From Halorussus marinus (GTDB taxonomy: Archaea > Halobacteriota > Halobacteria > Halobacteriales > Haladaptataceae), in assembly GCF_004765795.1 (NCBI RefSeq), contig NZ_SBIV01000011.1, positions 1 to 64,000 of the forward strand: 64,000 nt of DNA, given 5' to 3'. Under the pieces are notes generated by a model. That model was not told the DNA's origin and ran no database searches. It worked only from the letters and a program-made list of their open reading frames with translations. Positions 52,206 through 61,539 of this stretch are shown here, in pieces. Both the position numbers and the translations under genes were made by a program. How positions within the stretch are numbered: the first letter of the stretch is position 1; the number at the start of each line of letters is the position of its first letter.

Positions 52206-54326
52206 ATGCCCAAGACTGAATTTGAAGCAACGGTCGAGTTCGATGACGGCAGCACCGCCGATCTGGAGATGGCTGCCGACAAATCATGGGACAGTTTCCT
52301 GAACTACTTCGGTGACGCCCAGCACGTTTACTGCGTCACGTACAGTCAGTCCCCCGCGTTCATCTACAAGATGTTTCAGAACCAGGACCTTGCAGTGGAT
52401 TCACTGGAGGTCATCGTCGGGGACAACCAGCACGACGACTACCGGCGGTCGCTGAAAAACACGAACAACGCGAAGAAAATCGCCGCGCAACTGGAATCTC
52501 TGCGCCAAGACGGTGATCTCCTCATTCACACCGTCGATTCCGCGCGCGTCCTCCTCCACACGAAGCTCTACATCGTCGAGAACCAGGACGGGTCTCGCAC
52601 ACTCATCTGTGGGTCGGCGAACCTCTCCAAGCAGGCCTGGCAGGGGAGCAAACAGACCAACGTCAACATGGCCTGGCGTACCGACGGAGATACGCCCGTC
52701 GACGAGTGGTTCGAACGGCTCTACGCGTTCCACAAGGACTACGCGACGCCGTTCATGGAAGACCTCACAGAGGAGATCGAGGACGCCGACACGGCAGAAG
52801 AAGAGGCGAAGATCTACGACATCTGGCTAGGCGGCGACGAGTTCAGTGACGACCCGGTCGCCGAGCTGAACGCCCGGCTCGATGAAGCAGTTGACGACGA
52901 CCAAGTCAATACGTACAACGTCGTCACTGACGCCGAAGACGCAGAGAAGGCGGTGTTCGCCGCTGAAGATACGGATACCGACCCGACAGAGATCAGTCCG
53001 GACAAGCGTGTGCGGCTCTCCCCGCAAGGTCTCGAAGACGCCATCTCGAATCTGGACGACACGCTGTCGGCCAATAACATCCGTATCAACGACGGGGAAA
53101 TCGTAGCGACACCAGCCGGGATCGCACGGTACAAAGAGACCTTCACGGGATACCCGGACCTCAACGTCGACAAGGAGGCAAACACGGTCGGGCTCCGGGT
53201 TGACGACTCCGTCCTCGAATTAACGGCACCGCTCCCGGATGACCCGCAGGAAGTCGCTGACGCGCTCGACCTGATCGAACAGTACGTCGAAACGGTCGGC
53301 GAGTTCGGCGAAACGCGAACGACGAAGGAGACGCGCGCGCACTTCTACGAAGGGGTAATCTACTTCTGCTGGGCTCCGTTCGCCAACTACTGCGCCCACC
53401 ACTACGCCGAATACGAATCCGCGGAACTGGACAAGGACCTGCCGTTCCTGTTCCTTCACGGCGACAACGACAGCGGGAAAGGCATGTTCCTACGGTTCGG
53501 GGCGCGACTCATCTCGAACGGGTACGTACAGGAGGTCACGACCGGCGACGACTTTGTCAAAAACAACATCGAGCGTGCTCGTGCATCGGACACTGTTTTC
53601 CCGTACATCGTTGACGACGTGGCGAAGTCGAAGATCGACCGAGACATCATCAAGTCGTACTGGGAGGGGAAGTGGGACGGCTCTATCCAGATGCCGACGT
53701 TCATCTTCTCCTCGAACGACTCGACGAAACCCAAATCCGAACTCCGGACCCGCATGAAGACGCTGGACTTCAACGTCAACTTCTCCGAACTGGAGAAGGA
53801 CGAACGGGAAGCCGCCGCGCAGATCGCGGGGGAAGCGGACAGCTGTAACCTGTTCCCGTGGTTCGCCCACCTGTTCCTGCAACGGGATATCTCGCTGCCA
53901 GACCAGGCAGACCGGCTCGCGGATGCTCGGGATGTGTTCGCGGAGCTGTACGCGTATGCCGAAAAGGAACCACCAGAGTATGTGCCACTGGAGAAACCCG
54001 CCGAGCAAGAACACGACCCGGGGCGTCGAAAATGGATCAGCGCGCTGTCCGACGGGCTGTGTGAGCTCGACTTCAAGGACGACGGGCGTGTCATCGCTGA
54101 TTTCTCAGCGAATCTGGATCAGCAGCAGTGCTGGGAGTTCCAGAAAGCCACGCCAGCCCATATCCGGGCAGGGATTTACGGGCCGGCGGTTCAGTTTGAA
54201 AGCGCAAACAGGTTCAAGAACTGGATAGATGAGCCCAGTATCATCGAAGATGCACGACGCGACACGGAGACGGCCGCTGACGACACCGGTGTTCTGTCTC
54301 GGGTCACACGGCTCGTCCGAGGATAA
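52206..54326 (+). CDS. PLD domain fused to P-loop ATPase, Argonaute operon
   Basis: A 706-residue fusion protein. The first part (residues 1-200) is a PLD-like module: LHTKLYIVENQDGSRT near 117 and ICGSANLSKQAW near 135 form one HxK...GSxN half-site. Residues 200-400 are acidic. A P-loop ATPase follows with Walker A LHGDNDSGKGMFLR near 417, Walker B FPYIVDDV near 468 and the sensor FIFSSNDSTKPKSELRTRM near 500. This sequence resembles SF3/D5-type viral and plasmid helicase ATPases. The gene is 63 bp after ago and 5 bp before the next gene, same strand. A single PLD half-site would need a dimer. Role inferred: nuclease-translocase acting with Argonaute. Confidence 0.68.
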   Translation: MPKTEFEATVEFDDGSTADLEMAADKSWDSFLNYFGDAQHVYCVTYSQSPAFIYKMFQNQDLAVDSLEVIVGDNQHDDYRRSLKNTNNAKKIAAQLESLRQDGDLLIHTVDSARVLLHTKLYIVENQDGSRTLICGSANLSKQAWQGSKQTNVNMAWRTDGDTPVDEWFERLYAFHKDYATPFMEDLTEEIEDADTAEEEAKIYDIWLGGDEFSDDPVAELNARLDEAVDDDQVNTYNVVTDAEDAEKAVFAAEDTDTDPTEISPDKRVRLSPQGLEDAISNLDDTLSANNIRINDGEIVATPAGIARYKETFTGYPDLNVDKEANTVGLRVDDSVLELTAPLPDDPQEVADALDLIEQYVETVGEFGETRTTKETRAHFYEGVIYFCWAPFANYCAHHYAEYESAELDKDLPFLFLHGDNDSGKGMFLRFGARLISNGYVQEVTTGDDFVKNNIERARASDTVFPYIVDDVAKSKIDRDIIKSYWEGKWDGSIQMPTFIFSSNDSTKPKSELRTRMKTLDFNVNFSELEKDEREAAAQIAGEADSCNLFPWFAHLFLQRDISLPDQADRLADARDVFAELYAYAEKEPPEYVPLEKPAEQEHDPGRRKWISALSDGLCELDFKDDGRVIADFSANLDQQQCWEFQKATPAHIRAGIYGPAVQFESANRFKNWIDEPSIIEDARRDTETAADDTGVLSRVTRLVRG

Positions 54327-54331
54327 CAGTC

Positions 54332-56392
54332 ATGTCTGACCACTCACCTCACCGGCGATTCGACGGGACATTAGTCACGGCACCGTTCGGGGGCGAAAAC
54401 GTCGAACGGACAGCGCGGGACGAATACCGAGCGCTCCTCGACGAGCACGATTCTGAGGATGTGCTCGTCGTCACGGGTGCGCCGACGAGTACCGACACGT
54501 TCCGCGAGACGTTAGGTGAGGAACTGTCGGGTGCGGCGACGCCGTACGTGACCTCGCTCGTCGTGCACGCGACCGATGTCCTCAACCAGACTGATGACCG
54601 CGTCATTCTCTCCGACGCGCTGCGGCGAGAACTCCTCCACCGATTCCTCGAAGAGTACGAGTGGGACACGGAGTACCTCCAGCAGGCGTCTGAACAGCCG
54701 TCATTCATCGAGGACGTGGACGCCGTGATGAGCACGATCTCCTGGCAGACAGTCACGCCTGACGAAACCCCGGAACTCCGTGACATCACGGCTGCGCTCG
54801 ATGCATTCCACGAGTGGCTGGCCGAGCACGGCCACATGGAACGCGGGCAACTCATTTCGGAAGCGCTCGATGTCCTCACCGGGGATGCCCGCGGCGATGT
54901 CGTCGATTTCGAGGCGGTACTCGCGTTCGAGTTTGAGGAATTCTTCCCGCTCGACCGCGCGTATCTCGACGCGCTCGCAGGAGACTGTGACCTCGTCTGT
55001 ATCGCCGAAGAGAACGCGAGTGTACGCCGCACATGGGTCGAAACAGGACCCGTTACGGACTACGTCTCCTTCAGCGAATCTCGTCGCGGAGCCTCGGAGA
55101 CGTCGTCGACGCGACCGGCTGCCACAGCATCGTACTTCGCCGACGAGACGGCTCCGGCAGACCCGGAAACAGGGTCGGTGTCCGTCCTCGCTACGGACTC
55201 CAGTGACGAGCAACTCGCCGAGGTTGCCAACGAGATCGAATCCCTCGTCGGGCGGTCGGGCTGGAACTACGACGATATCGCGGTCGCCACGAAACAAAGC
55301 GGGAGTGCGGTTACGGACACTATCGAAGCGTTCGAACAAACCGGCATCCCGGCGGAATCGACGACTGTCACTGGATTCGGCGACGACCCCGCGATTCGGG
55401 AACTCCTCGCTGCCGTCCGGTATCTTGCTGCCGACGACGAGGATGAAGTGCCCGACCGCGCCCCGGAGATCGATACAGAGCGCTTAGACCGTGTCCACGA
55501 GATGGACAGCCTCGAAGATGGGCTTCGCTGGTGGGCGACTGACTCGGGATTGAAAGAGCGAATTGCGGAACGCGCGACCCCGCTGGACGCGCGGGCGCAG
55601 TTCGGGAACGTCAAGCGGGCGTTTCGGATGGCCGAGCTCCTCGAAGACACTGCGTTCGTGGATGCCACGTGGGAGTCCGTCGAGGAGATGCTCGAACGCG
55701 CCCACGAGTACGCACCGCAACAAAACCAGACGAGTGCGACGGATCTCAACGGCGGCGTCCGCGTCGATCACTTGCAAGCCATCAAGAACGAATCGTTCCG
55801 CGCGGTGTTTCTCGTGAATCTCGTCGACAGTGAGTACCCGGGTGACCCGTTCCTGACGCGGTTGTTCCCGACCGAGCGGGTCGCGGCGATGCCGGACTAC
55901 CCTGGCGTCACGGAGCTCGACGAACCGGACGTAGATGCGACGTTCCCGACGACGTCGACGGCGTCGAGCCGGCCGTTCGCCCGGTACCACACGGAACACG
56001 CGCGGCGACGCTTAGCGATTGGGGCTGATGCTGCCGACGAGCACCTGTACTGTTGTCTGTACGAATTCGAAGACACTGCGCTGGAAGAGCGTGCGCAGGC
56101 GTCGCGGTTCCTCACAGAGGCGTACGACCGCCTCCCGTGGGTCACCGACGCCGACGACCCACACATCACGAGCGAGCAAGCGGCAGAGGACTTCCTGTTG
56201 TCGCGGGTTGACGACGCGCTCGCCCAAGTGCGGCGCGCAAACAGTCAGGACCTGACGGTGTCGCTTGACGAGCTAGAAGCGGAGCTCGGCGAGATCCAGG
56301 ACCTGCTTGATCAGAGCGGAGCGCGTGGCGAGGACCTCCGGAAGGCATTGCGTGCGCGCGTCGAGTTCGCTAACGGGGAGGTGCGGCGATGA
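54332..56392 (+). CDS. AddB/RexB-like helicase-derived subunit without P-loop
   Basis: A 686-residue protein similar in layout to the AddB/RexB family. The N-terminus, GTLVTAPFGGENVERTARDEY, is where AddB has Walker A (GxxGxGKT), but no such motif is present. VVDFEAVLAFEFEEFFPLDRAYLDAL near residue 190 (short FEEFFPLDRAYL) matches motif II region of UvrD-like folds. AVATKQSGSAV and LQAIKNESFRAVFLVNLVDSEYPG (HLQAIKNESFRAVFLVN, short form) near 482 parallel motif V, and RRRLAIGADAADEHLYCC motif VI. It seems an inactive helicase-fold scaffold, pairing with the AddA-like protein. It overlaps the RecB-like nuclease gene by four bases (56389-56392). Confidence 0.65.
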   Translation: MSDHSPHRRFDGTLVTAPFGGENVERTARDEYRALLDEHDSEDVLVVTGAPTSTDTFRETLGEELSGAATPYVTSLVVHATDVLNQTDDRVILSDALRRELLHRFLEEYEWDTEYLQQASEQPSFIEDVDAVMSTISWQTVTPDETPELRDITAALDAFHEWLAEHGHMERGQLISEALDVLTGDARGDVVDFEAVLAFEFEEFFPLDRAYLDALAGDCDLVCIAEENASVRRTWVETGPVTDYVSFSESRRGASETSSTRPAATASYFADETAPADPETGSVSVLATDSSDEQLAEVANEIESLVGRSGWNYDDIAVATKQSGSAVTDTIEAFEQTGIPAESTTVTGFGDDPAIRELLAAVRYLAADDEDEVPDRAPEIDTERLDRVHEMDSLEDGLRWWATDSGLKERIAERATPLDARAQFGNVKRAFRMAELLEDTAFVDATWESVEEMLERAHEYAPQQNQTSATDLNGGVRVDHLQAIKNESFRAVFLVNLVDSEYPGDPFLTRLFPTERVAAMPDYPGVTELDEPDVDATFPTTSTASSRPFARYHTEHARRRLAIGADAADEHLYCCLYEFEDTALEERAQASRFLTEAYDRLPWVTDADDPHITSEQAAEDFLLSRVDDALAQVRRANSQDLTVSLDELEAELGEIQDLLDQSGARGEDLRKALRARVEFANGEVRR

Positions 56393-57294
56393 GCCAGGAG
56401 TCGCTCTCACCGTCGGCGTTAGCCACGTACGCGACGTGTCCACGACTGTACGACTACAGAGAAGTTCAAGACGTGAACGCCCCGGACCGAACCGAACTCT
56501 ACCTCAACCAGGGGACGATCTACCACGAGACAATCGAGGACGTGTGTGAGGCGACCGACCGCGACGACCCACCAGAGGTGATTCACGACCGGGCCATGCG
56601 GATTTTCGATGCGAAGTGGGACGAACACAGTAGCGCCGACGACTATGAATCACGCGCACACCGGGAGTACCAGCGTGCTGAGAACCGGGCTGCTATCGAG
56701 TCGTTCTTCGCGCCCGATGGCGGCGTCGGTATCAGCCACGCCCGTCGCTCAATCGCCACCGAGTGCTGGGTAGAGTGCGAAGTAGATGGGCGAGGACTCC
56801 ACGGGAAAGCAGACAACGTCATCCGGACGGACGACGGCCTGCACATCTTCGACTACAAGCGGAAAACCCACGGGATGCTCTCCGACGGGACAGCTGAGTA
56901 TCTCGGCGAGCATCTCGACGGGGAGGCCCACGAGCCGAAGCGTGTGCGGAATGCGTTCCAGACGGCAGCGTACATCGAGGGCGTGAAGAACGAACCGTTC
57001 TACGAGGACGGGATGGAGGTCCAGTTCAGTTTCTACGGTCTCCTCAACAGCACGTCGTTCGAGAGTACCCCTACCGGGTACGATGTGTCTGCACGCGGGT
57101 GGGGTCGGGAAACGACTGAGATTTACGACGACCACTATGACACAATCTGGGCGCTCATACGGGATACACACGACGGCATCACGGGCGAGACCTTCGAGCC
57201 AGAGCCGTTCGAGCTCATCAACGAGGAGGCGTGCCCGGACTGTGACTATCGAGAGATGTGTGCTGACCGCTTGTCGACGGAGGTACGCCGATGA
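56389..57294 (+). CDS. Cas4/RecB-family PD-(D/E)XK nuclease with Fe-S site
   Basis: A 301-residue nuclease. LSPSALATYATCPRLYDYRE supplies the first Cys (CPRLY) and the conserved start of RecB-type nucleases. GTIYHETIED contains the catalytic His. GKADNVIRTDDGLHIFDYKRK carries the D and D-x-K of the active site near residue 145, and AFQTAAYIEG the QxxxY motif. The end, CPDCDYREMC, provides three more Cys, as in the 4Fe-4S cluster of Cas4 and AddB nucleases. It overlaps the genes before and after by four bases (56389-56392 and 57291-57294), a sign of a joint complex. This nuclease lobe probably completes the AddB-like subunit that lacks its own. Confidence 0.82.
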   Translation: MSQESLSPSALATYATCPRLYDYREVQDVNAPDRTELYLNQGTIYHETIEDVCEATDRDDPPEVIHDRAMRIFDAKWDEHSSADDYESRAHREYQRAENRAAIESFFAPDGGVGISHARRSIATECWVECEVDGRGLHGKADNVIRTDDGLHIFDYKRKTHGMLSDGTAEYLGEHLDGEAHEPKRVRNAFQTAAYIEGVKNEPFYEDGMEVQFSFYGLLNSTSFESTPTGYDVSARGWGRETTEIYDDHYDTIWALIRDTHDGITGETFEPEPFELINEEACPDCDYREMCADRLSTEVRR

Positions 57295-60200
57295 GCGACG
57301 ACAGTGACGAGCACCCGTCGTGGTTCCCTGTCCCGGAAGAGGACGTCTCCCCGGAGCCCCAGCAGCGGACGATTATCAACTCCGACGCGTACCCGATGCG
57401 TGTGCTCGCCGGGGCAGGGACGGGGAAGACGTTCACGATGGTGCGGAAGATCGAGCACCTCATCGACGAGGAGGACGTGTCGCCGGACCGGATTCTCGCG
57501 TTGACGTTCACGAACAACGCCGCGGACTCGATGCGTGAAAAACTCAACGCGAAACTCGGCGCGGCCGGGTACGACATCGACGCGTACACGTACCACTCCA
57601 TCTGTAACGAGATCCTCACCGACTACGCGTACGAAGCTGGGATCGATCCGGATTTCGAGGTCGCCACGGACGCCGAGAAGTACGCCATCGTGCTGGACGT
57701 CCTGGACGACATCGAATACCGGTCTGTGAAACCAAACGTGTACGGGAGCGACGGGTACGCGTCAGGGGCCGCGTCGAAGCTGCTCAACTTCATCGGGTCG
57801 ATGAAGCGCAGCGGCATCACGCCCGACGACATCGACGCGTTCCTCGGCCCTGCTGACCGCGTCTACGAACTCGCCGACCTCTCGGAGCGCGTCGAAAACA
57901 TCGCCAGCGATCATCTGGGCGGCCGGTCCGTGTCAAGCGTGCTGGATTCGCTTCCAGACGCGCGTGCTGACCTTGTCGCTGAGCGCGACGCACTCGGGAC
58001 CCAGGGTATCGAAGCCAGCGTCCGCGACTTCCTCGACCGCATCATCGAGCTTTGCGACGAGTTGGAAGCAGCGTTCGAAGCCCACGAGGCGGGCGACCAA
58101 GCGTTGCCGGACAACGCGTACAAGCTCCCGAAGTATCTGCTTGGAGGGTACGCGAACGGTGCGCCGAAGGGGATTCCGGACGATCTTGACCTCGAACTCA
58201 CGGAGCATCTCGACTCGTTCCTCTCGGACTGTCTCACGGCCCGTGACCTGACAGCGGGCTATGCGGCGTATGAGCGTGAACTCGACGAGCGGAACCTCAT
58301 CGACTTCGACGGCCTCGTCGTGGAGACGGCCGCACTGATGGACTCGCCGGTCGGCGAGGAAATCGCTGACCGGTGGGACTACGTATTCTGTGACGAGTTC
58401 CAGGACACCGACCGGCTGCAGTTCGATCTCGTCACGTCGCTGGTCACCGACGACAACCTGTTCGTCGTCGGTGACGACGATCAGGCGATCTACGAGTGGC
58501 GTGGCGCGAACGTCGCCAACATCACCGACGAACTCGACCGCGCGTTCGCCGCACTTGAAGATGAACCGTTAGAAGAGAACTTCCGGTCCCGACAGCCGAT
58601 CCTCAACCTGGCGAACGAAGCAATTCAGAAGCTCGACCACCGCGAACGACACAAGACACTGAAACGCGTCAACGAACCCGCCTACGACGGCGACACCGTC
58701 GCAACCGTCGAACTGCCGGACGAGGACGATGCGGACGGCGCGACCCAGCTTCGCACCGTCGTCCAGAATCTGCTGAGCGGCGCAGCAGACAACCTCGAGG
58801 AGGCGTACAACCCGGGCGACATCGCGTTACTCGTTCGGAAGAACGACCACGCGACGCCGGTCATCGAGGAGTTCGAGGATGCCGGCATCCCGTACCAAGT
58901 TGCTGGTGATCTGGCTACGGAATCAGTCGGCGTCGGCACCGTGACTGCCTACCTGAAGGCGCTCGCGCGGCCCGAAGACGAGGTGAGTTGGAATCGCGTC
59001 CTCCTGATGCGGTACCGGCTCTGCGATGCGGACCTCCGGACGCTCAACGCGGGCGACGACCCGCTCGTGGACACACTGTGCGGGACGCCGCTCGACGAGT
59101 TCGAGGAACCCGACCGCGTCGCAGAAGCCCGCGAGCACGCCACGGAACTACTCGAACTCCGCGACTCAGCGTCGCTCAGTCACCTGTACCGCGAACTTAC
59201 GGACATCACGAACATCGAGTGGTACCTCAGCGAACAGGAACGCCGGGATCTCGCCCAACTGGAGGATGTCATCGAACAGTACGGGGATAGTGCCGTCCAA
59301 CCACCGCTCACCCCGGAGTTCATCGACTCGCTCGAACACTACGACTCCCTGTTCGACGAGAGCGGCTCGACACCGACGAGTCAGCCGGACGTCGCCGACG
59401 ACGCGGTCAACGTGATGACCATCCACAAGAGCAAGGGCCTGGACTTCCCGGTCGTCCTCATCCCGCAAGTCACGGCCGACGAGTGGGCACCGAGCTCACG
59501 TACCTACGACGCACTCGAAACGGGGCTCTCGGATGGCGCGGAGGCGGCGTTCGCCGAGGACTTCGTCGAGCGTGACGGGCGTGAAACCCGGCGCGTGTTC
59601 CACGTCGGAATCACGCGCGCCGAAGACGTCCTCGTCCTCCAGGGCGGCATCGAGGACGACGACGATGCTGCGGACGTGCACCCGGTTTCAGAGGCCGTCG
59701 ACGAGATTCTCCCAGCCCGAATCCCGTGGCAGCCAGCGCGCGGGCAGCTCCCGCTCTGGACCGACGTTCAGGAGTGTCTCCCGGATGATGCGGCAGATTG
59801 GACAGACACGCTGGCAAGCGAGACTGTCGGGCGCGTTGGAGGGACCGTCACTCACGACGGCGACGAACTCGCAGTCGAAGCTGCGCGCGACCGCGTGCTA
59901 GACCTCGCAACAGCCACCCTCAACGGAGATCTCTCACCGGGGGCCGAGCGAGAGACACTCCAAGTGACGTCGCTGAACGGCCCGTCGACACCGTCACCAT
60001 CGCTCTCGCACAGCTACACGTCGCTGGCAGCCTACGAGGAATGCCCGCGGAGCCACTACCTAGACTACGTGGTCAACGCATTCCCCGACTATCAGGATGC
60101 GACGAATGAAGCCCGGGATGGTGTTTCGCAACGTGAGATCGGGTTGCTGTTCCACGACACTGCAGAGCAAGCCGCGAACCAAGCTGTGGACCGGGGTGCG

Positions 60201-60746
60201 GAGTGGTACGAAATCTGTGAGCGCCTCGCCAGTCAACGCCGAGCCGAGGACGCGCTCCCGGCGGCGAAACAGTGTATCGACCGGTACTTCGAATTAGACT
60301 TCCCCAGCTACGAGCTGATCGATGCGGAGCGAGAGTTCGAACTCGACATCGATGGGCACGAACTCGTCGGATACATCGACGCCGTCTACCGGACGCCAGA
60401 CGATGAGTTGCTCGTCATCGACTACAAGGCCACCGAACGTCACCGCGACCTGGAGGACGACAAGCAACTCCCGATCTACCTGTTGGCATGTCGTGACCTG
60501 TACGATGAGTCCGTCGCACGTGCGGGGTACGCCTATGTCGGTGAGATAGGGCCGACGGTCGAGTCCCGAACATTCAGCGACGGTGACCTGGCGGCGGTCA
60601 GGGACGACGTGACGGCGTCGATGACCCGTATTGCCGAGTTCTCCTTCGGTCGGTACACTGCTGGTGACCACTGTCAGTGGTGTCAACACAACCAACTGGC
60701 CTGCGCGCCGGATTCGTTCACGGTCGGACCAGGATTCGAGGAGTGA
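57291..60746 (+). CDS. AddA/UvrD-like helicase-nuclease of the Argonaute operon
   Basis: A 1151-residue SF1 helicase with a C-terminal nuclease. Motif I is VLAGAGTGKTFTMVRKIE near residue 40, Ia ALTFTNNAADSM, motif II FCDEFQDTDRLQFD near 367, motif III VVGDDDQAIYEWRGA, motif IV ENFRSRQPIL, motif V MTIHKSKGLDFPVV near 708 and motif VI VGITRAEDVL. A RecB-type PD-(D/E)XK nuclease follows: YTSLAAYEECPRSHYLDY, HELVGYIDAVYR, LLVIDYKATER and DDKQLPIYLLA with CQWCQHNQLAC as the Fe-S end. It is the last gene of the operon. It could unwind and resect broken or incoming DNA and so supply Argonaute with fragments, as RecBCD does for some bacterial Argonautes. Confidence 0.88.
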   Translation: MSDDSDEHPSWFPVPEEDVSPEPQQRTIINSDAYPMRVLAGAGTGKTFTMVRKIEHLIDEEDVSPDRILALTFTNNAADSMREKLNAKLGAAGYDIDAYTYHSICNEILTDYAYEAGIDPDFEVATDAEKYAIVLDVLDDIEYRSVKPNVYGSDGYASGAASKLLNFIGSMKRSGITPDDIDAFLGPADRVYELADLSERVENIASDHLGGRSVSSVLDSLPDARADLVAERDALGTQGIEASVRDFLDRIIELCDELEAAFEAHEAGDQALPDNAYKLPKYLLGGYANGAPKGIPDDLDLELTEHLDSFLSDCLTARDLTAGYAAYERELDERNLIDFDGLVVETAALMDSPVGEEIADRWDYVFCDEFQDTDRLQFDLVTSLVTDDNLFVVGDDDQAIYEWRGANVANITDELDRAFAALEDEPLEENFRSRQPILNLANEAIQKLDHRERHKTLKRVNEPAYDGDTVATVELPDEDDADGATQLRTVVQNLLSGAADNLEEAYNPGDIALLVRKNDHATPVIEEFEDAGIPYQVAGDLATESVGVGTVTAYLKALARPEDEVSWNRVLLMRYRLCDADLRTLNAGDDPLVDTLCGTPLDEFEEPDRVAEAREHATELLELRDSASLSHLYRELTDITNIEWYLSEQERRDLAQLEDVIEQYGDSAVQPPLTPEFIDSLEHYDSLFDESGSTPTSQPDVADDAVNVMTIHKSKGLDFPVVLIPQVTADEWAPSSRTYDALETGLSDGAEAAFAEDFVERDGRETRRVFHVGITRAEDVLVLQGGIEDDDDAADVHPVSEAVDEILPARIPWQPARGQLPLWTDVQECLPDDAADWTDTLASETVGRVGGTVTHDGDELAVEAARDRVLDLATATLNGDLSPGAERETLQVTSLNGPSTPSPSLSHSYTSLAAYEECPRSHYLDYVVNAFPDYQDATNEARDGVSQREIGLLFHDTAEQAANQAVDRGAEWYEICERLASQRRAEDALPAAKQCIDRYFELDFPSYELIDAEREFELDIDGHELVGYIDAVYRTPDDELLVIDYKATERHRDLEDDKQLPIYLLACRDLYDESVARAGYAYVGEIGPTVESRTFSDGDLAAVRDDVTASMTRIAEFSFGRYTAGDHCQWCQHNQLACAPDSFTVGPGFEE

Positions 60747-60920
60747 CAGTCAAAACCGCGCGATTGGACTGACGGACGGTCTTCCGGTCTCTCCAGCCCT
60801 GATTCGCTTGCATATGTCGCCAGGCTTGGTTCGGGACGCTGTTCGCAGTCCGAGCAACTGTCGGGTGGACCTGGGTGACCGAGTGTTTAGGTCATTATCG
60901 CAGTAATCATTACTCAAAGT

Positions 60921-61204
60921 ATGATCGTCTACGACCGGGAGGTGGAACTCGATACCTTCACCGACGCAGTGGAGTTCCCAGGCTCGGACTTCATCTTCGT
61001 GTATGGGCGACGTTGAGTCGGGAAGACCTCGTCGAGAGCCTACGAACGAAGGCCGAGCACGTCCCCTGGGGGACCGGCTGACCGGGACGAACGGTTCGCC
61101 CGTTCTCGAAAAATAGATACGCCAACGGACTCGAAGACCACCTCGACGACTCCTGGTCCCTGTTCAGCGTACCGGACATCGACGATCCCCTCACGGCGTA
61201 TTGA
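60921..61204 (+). pseudogene. decayed archaeal AAA-type ATPase gene
   Basis: From ATG 60921 the frame reads MIVYDREVELDTF and SDFIFVYGRR, the start of haloarchaeal P-loop ATPases (GRRxVGKT), but TGA at 61014-61016 replaces the Arg codon (probably CGA) just before VGKT, which resumes in frame. After a further frameshift the peptide NGLEDHLDDSWSLFSVPDI (61124-61180) follows and ends at TGA 61202-61204. Intact relatives are over 400 residues, so most of the gene is deleted. A TATA-like region before 60921 (near 60888) remains. This is a relic next to a transposition scar. Confidence 0.65.
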
Positions 61205-61443
61205 GTACTCCGGCCTCCGGTCCAGAGAGCGTCTGGTTGAGTCGTTTTGATGCGTGTCGCCTTCCAGATTCCGCACCTCCTCGGTGCTGTACTGGCATTC
61301 CAAAGGTTTCATCGAGGAAGGTAGGGATTCCCGGTGATGCGCGCGGTGTGTTGAGCGCTCCACCGTCTTTTCGCGGGTGAAGTAGTTCCCATATTGTCAC
61401 TATCGGCGATATGGTCGTGCTGTCAGTCGGACAGCCATGCCGT

Positions 61444-61483
61444 GAATCCGGATTCGTGCTTCTAACGCCCTGTGGCGTTAGAA
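61444..61483. repeat. palindrome plus hairpin upstream of small gene
   Basis: GAATCCGGATTC (61444-61455) is a perfect 12-bp palindrome. TTCTAACGCC, a CTGT loop and GGCGTTAGAA (61460-61483) make a perfect 10-bp stem. They end about 24 bp before the TATA-like box. They may be an operator, a terminator for an upstream transcript, or a subterminal hairpin of an IS200/IS605-type element. No transposase is adjacent. Confidence 0.65.
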
Positions 61484-61506
61484 ATATCGAGTTCTCAGGG
61501 CGAGGG

Positions 61507-61517
61507 TTTTTATTTAA
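61507..61517 (+). promoter_or_regulatory. TATA box of the 104-residue gene
   Basis: TTTTTATTTAA is centred about 28 nt before ATG 61540, predicting a leaderless transcript. It rules out the longer frame from 61411. Confidence 0.65.
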
Positions 61518-61539
61518 CCATGTAATTTCCAGGTCTACG

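Larger units (their letters stand above)
61205..61539. other. gene-free stretch with palindromes and a promoter
   Basis: The 335 bp between the ATPase relic and the small gene at 61540 contain no coding frame I trust. They hold the 12-bp palindrome GAATCCGGATTC (61444-61455), a 10-bp stem hairpin (61460-61483) and a TATA-like box (61507-61517), described separately. Confidence 0.55.
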
